Assembly (NCBI GenBank): GCA_027919835.1
Contig: JANVFP010000027.1
Location: 496,001-560,000, forward strand
Source of the DNA: Lentinula raphanica
Lineage: Eukaryota; Basidiomycota; Agaricomycetes; Agaricales; Omphalotaceae
Length of the DNA stretch: 64,000 bases
Direction: 5' to 3'
Every line of letters starts with the position of its first letter. The stretch's first letter is position 1. Under the pieces are notes generated by a model. That model was not told where the DNA came from. It did no database searches and was given only the letters and a program-made list of their open reading frames with translations. The position numbers and the translations under genes are program-made. Positions 34,227 to 44,850 of the stretch are shown piece by piece.

Positions 34227-35958
34227 TGAATTGCAATGGCCTCTGCTCATTGTGTTGACTAGTCCAAGAAAGCTACACCTCAAGATCTCATTGACATTCA
34301 AATGACCGATTTACATGAATTGCTGACTGCTGCTGCTTCTCCTGCAGCCACAGCTGGAGACCCAGGCCATACCCACCAACTCGTATCACCAACTTAGGAA
34401 GAGCATCGCGCCTACCTCGTCGTTATTGGGATGAGTTGCCGTGGGCTCAGCCAGCTGTCATCACAATACTCATTCCAAACGGAACACCTCAGGCCACTAT
34501 TCGCTGACTCACACTGATTGTTCGAGATCAACTGCGGACAGCACCAAACCCATTTGGGCTTATCAGTCACTATCTCCACCGTCCTTCCTATGATCCTGAT
34601 TCGGTAGTTCCCATCAATGAACAGTGAACTTTGCAATTGGCGCAAATGGTACAATATTCCAGTGGCATCAGAAGGCAATACTGACATTGATGCTGAGTTC
34701 CAAGAGCATCGACCACCATGGCCATTTCACAATATGAGCATCTGGCGGTTGATGTTGTGGATAAATAGTGGAGGTCAGACCAAGTCTGAATCAGAGACTA
34801 TACGATTAGTCAACAAGGTTCTTCTCCAAGAGGACTTCGATCCAGCTGATCTTAAGGGGTTCAATGCTCATGTCGAGAATCTTTGACTTGACCGTGCACA
34901 CAACTCGTCATCAAGACAACCAAAATTCCAGGATGCCACTATCACGATTGATGTGCCTTCAGGCAGCAAAGAGATTGCACCTCAAATCTTCTCTATACCT
35001 GGGCTACAGTACCGCAGCATAATCTCTGTCATCAAATCAATCTTTGCCAATCCTCTGGCTCAGAAACTGCATTTCACTCCCTTCAAACTCTTCCAAATTC
35101 TTCCCAGTGCTGACACGCCAGAGCATCTCTATTCGGAGCTGTATAATTCTGATGCCTTCATCCACAAGCACAATTGTGTTCAACGGCTACCTCCACCTCC
35201 TGATCAACCAGACTGTCAACTCAAGAGAGTCATACTGGGCCTTATGTTCTGGTCAGATTCAACTCATCTCACTTCATTTGGTAATGCAAGCTTATGGCCA
35301 ATATATATGATGTTCGGAAACCTCTCAAAATACATTCGTTCAAGACTGAATTCAGGCGCATGTCAACATATAGCCTATATTCCATCTGTGAGTCCTCGCT
35401 CCTGTGGTAGCATCCTTGCTTACCTACACTTTGTTAGCTTCCAGCCTTGTTTCATGATTTTGCTTCCAGATTCTTCATGAAGTGGTCAACGACCAAGCAA
35501 CGTGAAGGCCTTCTGACACATTGCCGGTGGGAGTTCATGCACACTGTCTGGCAGCTCCTTCTTGATGATGAATTCCTAGATGACTGGAAATATGGGATTG
35601 TCATTCGGTGTCCTGATGGAGTTTCGCGTAGATTCTATCCACGAATTTTCATCTATTCTGCAGATTATCCCAAGAAGTAAGCTTCACACACTGTCATTCA
35701 CTCACATGATACATGATATACAGAGTTCTCCTTGCAACAATCAGAGACAAGGGGAAGTGTCCATGCTCCCGCTGTCTGGTAGAGAAACTTCATCTTGATT
35801 GCATGGGTTTGTTTCAGGACCTCAGGACTCGAACAACAAGACTTCGACAACTTCTTATTGATGCTGTGAGGAAGGCTCGAGATTTTATATATCGGCTTGG
35901 TGTTCCCATTAATGGGACAGCAGTTGACAATCTTTTGAAAGCAACCTCTTCCATACCA

Positions 35959-36182
35959 CATCAGAAAAATCACACCTGTCTCTGGAGACTCCAGGGACAC
36001 CCCCCAAATCCTAGAGAGATTTTGTCTCTTTCAGCTCTCTCAGAGAAATTTTGACACCCTCAGAGATCTTCAAAGATGCCCAGAGATGCCCAGAGACTCT
36101 AAAGCACTTTTATTACTCTGAGGTTGCTCAGGATTTGGGGGGTGTCCCTGGAGTCTCCAGAGACAGGGTGATTTTGCTGATG
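35959..36182. repeat. CATCAG palindromic element, copy 4
   Basis: 224 bp from CATCAGAAAAATCACACC to its inverted complement; inner arms GGGACACCCCCCAAATCC / GGATTTGGGGGGTGTCCC. It begins right at the end of a Plavaka exon (ATSSIPHQ), leaving no GT splice donor there. Confidence 0.8.
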
Positions 36183-36509
36183 GCCAACTGTTGTAAGTTT
36201 TTTAATCCTGAACACTACCTTGAACAGAGATTGATTCACTGTGTAGAACGCCTTTGTTGACCGTCTTGGAAATGACTTCAGTGTGTCAAAAATGCTGGTA
36301 GTTGATTTGTTACATGAGATCGAGCTGGGTGTATGGTGGACGCTCTTTATTCACCTTATCCAGATGCTTTATGCAACACCATCATGCGGGCCAGACCTGG
36401 TTGTACTCTTGAATCAAAGGTAAGTGATCTGAGTGATTATAGTGATCACTGCCTTGACTTTATGCATTCCAGATTCCACCAAGTTCCCGCATTTGGGACT
36501 ACTAAAAAA

Positions 36510-36973
36510 CACTCTAGGCCTAGGCAACTGTGAGAATCTTTGAGGCTCTCTAGAGGGCCTACATGCCCAGGAGAGCTAGAAAGTACTGAGGAAAATGGGC
36601 ATTTCTTAGGCAACCTCAAAGGAATATACTTTGAGCTGAGAGCACCTTAAGAAATGGCTAATTCCTAGAGACTCTGAAAGGGCCTCAATGGCCTAGGTTG
36701 CCCAGGTAACTCAGGCCACTCAACTGCTTTATGGTACTTTGAAGTGCTTTGAGGATTTTTGAGGATCTTTGAGAGTCTTTGGGGATCTTTGAGAGTCTTT
36801 GAAAGTCTTTGCAGAGCTTTGTAGCAACTCTTCAATATCAAATTCAATGAACAAAACATCATCCAAATAGGGAATTGCATAAGTGCATTGCAGAACTTTC
36901 TTAATCTAGAAGGTACATGCATTGAAAAATCCAATTGACAAGTTTGACAAGATTTTGTTTCAATGATATATTT
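36510..36973. repeat. Degenerate relatives of the CATCAG elements
   Basis: Contains inverted pieces (CTAGGCCTAGGCAACTGTGAG; GGCCTAGGTTGCCCAGG) and a GAGAGTCTTTG-rich array typical of the inner part of the CATCAG family, but without intact ends. It replaces Plavaka coding sequence. Confidence 0.5.
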
Positions 36974-37255
36974 CATCAGGAAAAATATTCTCATCTCTAG
37001 AGTCCCCAGAGATACCCCCCAATTCCTAGGCTGCTCAGAGATTTTTGTGAACTTTGAAAGATCAAAAAACATCCTAGAGATCCTGAAAGATCCTGAAAGC
37101 ATCTGAAAGCACCAGAAAGCACTAGAAAGCACCAGAAAGCACCCAGAGAATTTTTAGAAGCCTCAAAGAACTCAGATACTCTAGGCTCTCTGAGACTACC
37201 TAGGAATTGGGGGGTATCTCTGGGGACTCTAGAGATGAGAATATTTTTCCTGATG
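36974..37255. repeat. CATCAG palindromic element, copy 5
   Basis: 282 bp. Starts CATCAGGAAAAATATTCTCA and ends with the complement. Inner arms AGAGATACCCCCCAATTCC / GGAATTGGGGGGTATCTC. The spacer is a GAAAGCACCAGAAAGCACT-type short tandem repeat. Nearly identical to copy 7, so both moved recently. Confidence 0.85.
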
Positions 37256-37571
37256 TTGGCCTGCCACCGTGAACCATGTACAATCAAAAAGGTTGTCACA
37301 TGGTCAAAACATATATATAGCTATATTAACTACATATCTACATGTTGTATATATTATCATATTTCAATGAAGGACTTTATATATGACATTTATAGATAAG
37401 ATTCCCTATATAATTTGGTAACTTAAATAGTACATTACAAATTCTTGTAATTATATAAGTCTTATATGATATAATATGATTAGAAATTACATAATACTAG
37501 AATATAAAATAAAATGTAATAGAATGTAATGTCAAATAGAAATAAAAGGAATCAATCAATTTTTATTCATA

Positions 37572-37843
37572 TTATCTGCTTTTGAAAGCATCTCAAAGCA
37601 CCTCAAAGACCCTCAAAGATCCTCAAAGACTCTCAAAGACACTGAAAGACCCTCAAAGATCCTCAAAGCACTTTAAAGCACCTCAAAGTATCTCAAAGAA
37701 TACCCAAGACTTTCAAGTGGCTGAGAGTGCCTAGAATTTGGGGGGCATCTTTGCAGGCTTTGGGGGCTCCAAAGCCTTGAAAGGCTCTAGGGGGCCTGAA
37801 AGCAGCTTTTAGTGGCTGAGGGCTCAGTACATTTTTCCTGATG
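37572..37843. repeat. CATCAG element, copy 6 (right half intact, left end lost)
   Basis: A CTCAAAGCAC/CTCAAAGATC tandem array leads into GAATTTGGGGGGCATCT and the terminus TTTTTCCTGATG at 37843. No matching left terminus is found. Confidence 0.6.
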
Positions 37844-37950
37844 TGAACTGTGAGTGCAGCTTCTGCAAGTGTAGATACAGCCTGGGTAGAGTAGTTATCT
37901 GTTGTCGCAAAGAGTCGGATGGATGGGACATAGTCTCCCATGGTGTGGAA
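37844..37950 (-). pseudogene. Inverted Plavaka exon fragment between two palindromic elements
   Basis: The minus strand encodes HTMGDYVPSIRLFATTDNYSTQ-like sequence (key residues GDY, IR, TTD, YSTQ). In intact Plavaka proteins this segment directly precedes GELxHRxVK, and GELAHRIVK is present on the plus strand at 38242. The fragment is therefore reversed relative to its gene and is bounded by copies 6 and 7. Confidence 0.7.
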
Positions 37951-38232
37951 CATCAGGAAAAATATTTTCATCTCTAGAGTCCCCAGAGATACCCCCCAAT
38001 TCCTAGGCTGCCCTGAGATTTTTGTGAGCTTTTAAAGATCAAAAAACATCCTAGAGATCCTGAAAGATTCTGAAAGCATCTGAAAGCATTTGAAAGCACC
38101 TGAAAGCACCTGAAAGCACCCAGAGAATTGTTAGAAGCCTCAAAGAACTCAGATACTCTAGGTGCTCTGAGACTACCTAGGAATTGGGGGGTATCTCTGG
38201 GGATTCTAGAGATGAGAATATTTTTCCTGATG
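37951..38232. repeat. CATCAG palindromic element, copy 7
   Basis: 282 bp with the same ends, arms and GAAAGCAC spacer as copy 5, differing at only a few positions. It abuts the splice acceptor CATTCACAG of the Plavaka C-terminal exon. Confidence 0.85.
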
Positions 38233-39562
38233 CATTCACAGGGTGAGCTTGCACATAGAATAGTCAAAGCGCTGTATGGACTCACGAATAAACGGAATGC
38301 ATCAAAACAAATTGCAAAATGTTATAACTGTGAAAAACGTCTACAGCAAGCCAAAGCAAGCCTCCGGAAGGCAAAGAAGCTTGAACAGGCAGGCAAATTG
38401 GAAGTGTCTACTGCACAGATACGTGAATGACATCTTCATCATGTGGGAATGGAATTGAGTACGGTCGAAGAGGATATAAAGATTCCTGCAGATGTACACC
38501 ACTTCATATCCGAAAATACTCATCATCCAATACCATTGCACACCTTCCTGGTCAACAAAAATTGCAATGATCCTGCTAAAAAGGTATGCAGTCAAGATAT
38601 TTTGTTATCACACTCTGTTAAGAAATTCCATGCAGGACTTTTGGCCAAAGCTTCAAGACCACTTGCTTGGTTGCCTACTCAAACAAGATTTCGATGGCGA
38701 TAGCTATGGTTCTTTTACAGATACTGAACAAATCTCAATCAGTTTATACAGACAGAAATTCTATGCTGTAAAGACCATGCAGATCAACTATACAACCTAC
38801 AATGTCCAACGCAATCAGGATGTCATCAACCTGCGCACAGATCATTGTACTGTGATGGTACAATCTGCCGTTAACGATTCGAGGAAGCATCCCTATTGGT
38901 ATGCACAAGTGCTCGGGATTTTTCATGCAGACGTTGTCTGGTTGAACAATGGTCAGTTACAGGAAATTGAACACATGGAATTTCTCTGGGTTTGATGGAT
39001 GGCAGCAGAACCACGTTATCAGTGGGGTAGAAAAGCTGTGAGGTTGCCCAAGATAGGTTTCATTCCTGAGAGTGATCCATATATATGCATTTGGCTTCCT
39101 CGATCCTGCTTTGGTCATACGTGCCTGTCATCTCATTCCTGATTTTGTGACTGGGCGCACTTCAGAATTGCTCAGCACTCAACAATGCACAGCAGCGCGG
39201 GCAGTTGGAGAGACTGATGACTGGGGCTCGTTCTATGTAAACATATGAGTTTGCTCGATTTTGATTGAAGTAGATTTGACTGACTAGCCGTACTAGATTT
39301 GTTGATAGAGATATGTTCATGCGGCATGCAGGCGGCGGTGTTGGACATGCCAGATTTGTTGCAGCTGATGACAGTTCCTCAGATGATGCACTGGACAACA
39401 AAGAAGAGGGAGGTGAGAGTGTTCCACCTCCAGGCAATCATCCAGACTCGGATGATGATGATGGGAGTGATTTCAATGATGATAATCTTGACGAAGATGA
39501 ACACGAGGACAAAAGTGATGATGAGTTGGGCCCCGATGATGGAGAAGACTTGTATGAAGATG

Positions 39563-39731
39563 AATTAGTTAAGATGCTAACTTGTTAGCATCAACGTCCA
39601 GCCAAACGGCAAGCGGTAGTACCGTACAATCCGAATTTGTTCACTCAGCATCTCTTTCCTTCGAACAACATCGTCGTCGAACAGTCTCATTCTCTACAAC
39701 AAGTCTTCAATCCTTTTAGTGAAGTTTCTTA
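39563..39731 (+). repeat. A1 split direct repeat
   Basis: 169 bp starting AATTAGTTAAGATGCTAAC and containing the small palindrome GATGCTAACTTGTTAGCATC; about 97% identical to A2 (49122-49290). Confidence 0.92.
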
Positions 39732-39750
39732 TACAAATACACTCTGAATA

Positions 39751-41488
39751 ATGACTATCATTGGACCCTCAGGACCTAGAAATGGACCAGCACTGAGTTC
39801 AGGTGCAGGCATCTTTGCTCACACAGGACTCAACATGGGTGGAGACGGCAGCAACCAACCCAGCAGCCTGACGGGGCAAGGATCAGGCATGACCACTAGT
39901 GCTGGAGCGAGTACAGGGAGCAACAGCAACGGTGTGGCGGGCCAAAACCACGAACCCCAGCTTCAAGGTGGCCAAAATACGCAGAACCAAGGTGCTCAAA
40001 ACGAGGGCATGAACACTGGTCTTGCGGGTGACGAAGCAAGGAGAGCAGCCGAGACAGAGCTCATGTCGAATCACCGGAATTCAGGGCGCGTTGGCCGTCA
40101 ATCCAACTAACCAACTCTTTGTGGAGAATTTAGCTCCAGCGCCTCAGCCCATCCTTCCTAAATCCAGCCCCCAGAAGAAACAGGTGAACAAGGTCATTCC
40201 GGATCTACCAGAGATGATAGATGGTCATAAGGCATCTCCCTTATCCCTCCGTGAGTGTTTCCTATCCTCATTATCTCTACTGCAGTTCAGTAGAACACAA
40301 AATTGAAACTGTGTGGCTGTCACCCTTGAACAGTGAACGCAAGTTGATATTATGCGCACTTGCAGCATGATTTTCAGTGCAAGTCCTTGGTGAAATTGCC
40401 AGCAAACAATCCCGTTGTCAGAAGCACACCCCAAATTTGGGCTCGGTGTTATTGTCATGGTGGCTAGAGGCCCATGATTTGTTCGTTCAATTACAGAGCG
40501 ATAGGCTCCTCTTTTCGTCACTGGAAGTTAGGCTATAGGCCTGTACTGTGCGGTAGATTTGCTTGATTCGCTAGTGGCATTTCTCGGTGTATTGCCTACT
40601 GAGGCTATTATGGAGTTAGACACTAACTGCTTCGTACCACTAGCCCCGCCCAAAAAAGTAGATGATGCATGCAGACTCTTCAAATACGTGCCGTACACAG
40701 CAAGTTTATCTCAGGCCGCGTGTGTCAAGGTGGCGAACGGCGAGCAAGAGGTCTCTCTGACACCTGGAGGTGGTCTAACAATAAAAGGTTTGGACCGCAA
40801 GAATGAAAACAACATATGGGAGCTCGACTGGATGCAGGCGGCCAAAACAGTGGCAGAGAGAATTCGCCTTTACCATGGAGACAAACGGGCTGACGCCCTG
40901 ATACGGCACAACAAACTAGTTCTGAAATTAGGTACCAAGCACAGTTGGCACAGGGCTCTTGAATACAACATTGGCCAGAGAGAGCTCTGGGCGGCAGATC
41001 CTACCCACGACATTGGATCGCTGGACAGTGAAGCTTTCATGCTGTTGGCATCGCACCAGCCAGTTGGCCAGCCCTTTCGTACTCAAGCTCCGTCCTTTCA
41101 GCCCCCTCCAGTTTAATCCTCCCCTTTCCAGCCCTCCCAACCGCACATCCAGTCAACTCCATCACGCTGTAATGACAGACAGTCATCCAGCTCCTTTTGC
41201 AAGAGACTGAGGGAAATGGAAGAGCAACAATGCTTTTGGTGTGGATTCCCTGGACATTTACCCAGCGGATGCGAGGCCACATCAACGGCAGCGAAGAGAC
41301 CTCCAGCAGCATTGGCAACAGGTACACGCAGCAAGAATGCACTTGTTGATAGCTCAGGAAGGCAATACTGCTTCAACTGGGCCAGGCACTCAGACTGTCT
41401 CTTCAAAACTGCATGCATCAACCTCCATTCCTGGAGCATCTGCAACACCTCTTCACATGGAGCTTCGAGATGCAACTTCGCAGCCTGA
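39751..41488 (+). pseudogene. gag: gag-like ORF of the YR retroelement
   Basis: Starts MTIIGPSGPRNGPAL, Gly/Asn/Gln-rich. A frame change occurs near 40050, and an intron-like gap (40246-40549) leads to a folded domain (ELDTNCFVPLAPPKK, YTASLSQAACVKVANG, WELDWMQAAKTVAERI). In-frame TAA at 41114-41116 is followed without frame change by two Cys/His modules: CFWCGFPGHLPSGC and a CCCH type C-x8-C-x5-C-x3-H (CFNWARHSDCLFKTACINLH), then CNTSSHGASRC. The CCCH plus C..HGA..C pair is what I know from gag proteins of basidiomycete RT-YR elements, and is presumably RNA-binding. Not functional as it stands. Confidence 0.7.
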
Positions 41489-41494
41489 CCCAAG

Positions 41495-41746
41495 GGCTAT
41501 CATCATGCTGCTCCTTCCAGATAAGATCAAACGGTTACTGGCGTTGTTAGGGTTAGCCGAGGACTGGGTAGATGTAGTAGACGGAATCAGAAATGGATTT
41601 GATGTTGGAGTGAGAGATACACCACAGCAATCAATTTTATTTCAAGAATCACAGTTCAGTTTTGCTAGATCCAGCATTCATTTCGAAGTATATATTAGAA
41701 GAACAGGCCGCTGGACGTTACTCAAGAGGATACACGCCCTCAGAAC
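41495..41746 (+). pseudogene. N-terminal part of the RT polyprotein, before the foldback insertion
   Basis: WVDVVDGIRNGFDVGVRDTP in one frame, then HSSVLLDPAFISKYILEEQAAGRY in the next, matching the leader region that precedes RT in DIRS-order polyproteins (LIxGFxxGFxxG...NxxSA...VxxxLxxExxxGR). A one-base shift separates the two parts. The frame is cut by the element starting at 41747. Confidence 0.6.
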
Positions 41747-44700
41747 CACCTGTAGCTGTAAAATCTACGCAAAGTAGTTCGATAAGTATCCACCAGAGCT
41801 TTGCGAAGTACACCGATACTCTCTCCAAGGGTCAAATCTTACCTCCGGGCAGGCCAGAAATGCTCCGGGGGCTGCTATTTTTTATTATATATATATATTA
41901 TTGGTATTATTTAATTAAAAAAACAGAAAAAAAAAAATAATATATAGCTTCGCAAAGTGGTGTGAAAGATATCACAAATGATGGGAACAGATGAAATGAT
42001 GTGATGGGATCTGCGTCAATCATTTCCTTTTTGGGAAAAGGATATTTATATTGAAACCAGGGGTTACAGGGTACTACTGTATATATATGAGTGTCTAAAA
42101 ATAGCAAATATCATATACAATCCAAAAATGACCAAAACAGGGTACAGGCTTTCCTAGGCACATCAAAATTGCCCAAAAAGGAAATTGGTCTAAAAATAGA
42201 ACTTGATCTCATCAGGTAGCAAAAAATCTGAAAAAAAATCATAAAAATAGTGAAAAAAATCATAAAAATAGTGAAAAAAATCAGGGTTGCCTTGATGGCC
42301 CTGGAAATGCAAAATAAAAAAAAATACGCGACAAGTGTAAAAAATTTTATCACTCCAAATCATACTAGATCCTCTATACATTGGGTATATATGATGTACA
42401 TGCTATTTTTAGCACCCCCAGTACCCTTAGGCACCTAGAATAGCTTATATCCTTCAAAATATTCAGCACACTCAATGCTTGTTATACTTAATACACTTAA
42501 CAATGAAAGATTTTAGAACAGTATTTATGTGTGTTATACTTAACACACATAACAATGAACAGTGTTCATGTGTGTTATGCTTAACATACTTATCAATGAA
42601 AAACCTTGGATCAGTGTTGATGTGTATTATGCTTAACATACTTAACAATGAAAGACTTCAAAACAGTGTTGATGTGTATTATACTTAACACAATTAACAA
42701 TGAGAAACATCGGAACAATGTGCATATGTGTTATACTTAACACACTCAACAATGACAAAGTTAAAACAGTGTTCATGTGTGTTGTACTGATACACTCAAC
42801 AATGCAAAAACTTGGAACAATGTTACTGCATGTTATACTCAACATACTGAACTCATTACACTTATAACACTTAACATACTTCATCAGTAACTATAACACA
42901 CCAGCAATAGAACATTGTTATACTATAACACACATATAACAACGAGTTTTGGGCGCTTATGGGCGCTTATTTTGAGTTTTTGAGTCGAAATTCATTCATA
43001 CCACACTCAATAATTTTTGTGTGGGGCTTATACTGTGTAAAGATGTTGTTTATATCATACTACACTAGATACAATTCGGAGAACCCAAAATTACAGCTTG
43101 TGGGACTGGCTATATCATGATCTTTTATTATTCAACAGTGTTTTATGTAAATGACAATGCATATGTCCATGTAATGCAAGGATACTGATGCTGGTTCATG
43201 AGGGAATCACTCCTACAGTCTACTAAAAGTGTCTGGACATGGTTCAGATACTCAGTATGACTATTGGACTCTGTGATATACATGTATCTATTTCATGTAC
43301 ACAAGGGATGGCTACAGTTCCATGTAACAATATATGTTATGTTCAATGATCTAGATTACAGATCTCTTAGCTGTATCACATACAGTGAGCATAGAATAGA
43401 TTGTAGGATGACTCTTTTCATCACCCAGTGGCAATTTGACTTCATAACATGGGTGTATGCATTGTGATTTACACAAAGCACTGTTAAATCACAGAAGATC
43501 ACAATATAGCCAGTCCCACAGGCTGTAATTTTGGGTTCTCCGAATTGTATCTAGTGTAGTATGATATAAACAACATCTTTACACAGTATAAGCCCCACAC
43601 AAAAATTATTGAGTATGGTATGAATGAATTTCGACTCAAAAACTCAAAATAAGCGCCCATAAGCGCCCAAAACTCGTTGTTATATGTGTGTTATAGTATA
43701 ACAATGTTCTATTGCTGGTGTGTTATAGTTATTGATGAAGTATGTTAAGTGTTATAAGTGTAATGAGTTCAGTATGTTGAGTATAACATGCAGTAACATT
43801 GTTCCAAGTTTTTGCATTGTTAAGTGTATCAGTACAACACACATGAACACTGTTTTAACTTTGTCATTATTGAGTGTGTTAAGTATAACACATATGCACA
43901 TTGTTCTGATGTTTCTCATTGTTAATTGTGTTAAGTATAATACACATCAACACTGTTTTGAAGTTTTTCATTGTTAAGTATGTTAAGCATAATACACATC
44001 AACACTGATCCAAGGTTTTTCATTGATAAGTATGTTAAGCATAACACACATGAACACTGTTCATTGTTATGTGTGTTAAGTATAACATACATAAATACTG
44101 TTCTAAAATCTTTCATTGTTAAGTGTATTAAGTATAACAAGCATTGAGTGTGCTGAATATATTGAATGATATAAGCTATTCTAGGTGCCTAAGAGTACTG
44201 GGGGTGCTAAAAATAGCATGTACATCATATATACCCAATGTATAGAGGATCTAGTATGATTTGGAGTGATAAAATTTTTTACACTTGTCGCGTATTTTTT
44301 TTTATTTTGCATTTCCAGGGCCATCAAGGCAACCCTGATTTTTTTCACTATTTTTATGATTTTTTTCAGATTTTTTGCTACCTGATGAGATCAAGTTCTA
44401 TTTTTAGACCAATTTCCTTTTTGGGCAATTTTGATGTGCCTAGGAAAGCCTGTACCCTGTTTTGGTCATTTTTGGATTGTATATGATATTTGCTATTTTT
44501 AGACACTCATATATATACAGTAGTACCCTGTAACCCCTGGTTTCAATATAAATATCCTTTTCCCAAAAAGGAAATGATTGACGCAGATCCCATCACATCA
44601 TTTCATCTGTTCCCATCATTTGTGATATCTTTCACACCACTTTGCGAAGCTATATATTATTTTTTTTTCTGTCTTTTTTATAATACCAATAATATATATA

Positions 44701-44843
44701 TATAATAAAAAATAGCAGCCCCCGGAGCATTTCTGGCCTGCCCGGAGGTAAGATTTGACCCTTGGAGAGAGTATCGGTGTACTTCGCAAAGCTCTGGTGG
44801 ATACTTATCGGACTACTTTGCGTAGATTTTACAGCCTCAGCTG
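41747..44843. mobile_element. Foldback element copy 2 (3097 bp, 7-bp target duplication TCAGAAC)
   Basis: TCAGAAC flanks both ends (41740-41746, 44844-44850) within the YR-element polyprotein. Left terminus CACCTGTAGCTGTAAAATCT; right terminus, complemented, CAGCTGAGGCTGTAAAATCT. The arms are inverted over about 1.4 kb each with a central unpaired zone near 43150-43470. Conserved blocks are shared with copy 1: the terminal 40 bp with TTTGCGAAG, CTCCGGGCAGGCCAGAAATGC-type CG-rich block, CGCGACAAGTGTAAAAAATT, and GGGCGCTTATGGGCGCTTAT. AT-rich tandem arrays occur at 42470-42900 and 43700-44160. No transposase is encoded. Confidence 0.93.
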
Positions 44844-44850
44844 TCAGAAC

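Larger units (their letters stand above)
33712..39562 (+). pseudogene. Plavaka-type transposase gene, truncated, rearranged and disrupted
   Basis: Pieces in order: a Cys/His-rich N-terminus; RRYWDELPWAQPA; RTAPNPFGLISHYLHRPSYDPD; PPWPFHNMSIWRLMLWINSG; then FDPADLKGFNAHVENL, a TGA (34884-34886), LDRA; ILGLMFWSDSTHLTSFG and IYMMFGNLSKYIRSR (catalytic-core region of Plavaka); FLDDWKYGIVIRCPDG; KGKCPCSRCLV; KMLVVDLLHEIELGVW; FHQVPAFGTT, where the frame ends near 36512. The next domain is missing, replaced by palindromic repeats. One fragment (GDYVPSIRLFATTDNYSTQ) lies inverted at 37844-37950. The C-terminus resumes at 38242 (GELAHRIVKALYGLTN; NYTTYNVQRNQDVINLR; HPYWYAQVLGIFHADVVW) and ends in an acidic tail. 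The last codons (GYGTP stop) now lie at 49561-49575, beyond the retroelement. It would have cut and pasted DNA; this copy cannot be active. Confidence 0.8.

Noticed and set aside
42479..43977. Repetitive 69-81 codon frames (MLYLIHLTMKDFRTVFMC and similar)
   Set aside because: Translations of the AT-rich tandem array in the foldback arms; paired on opposite strands and without start or codon support.
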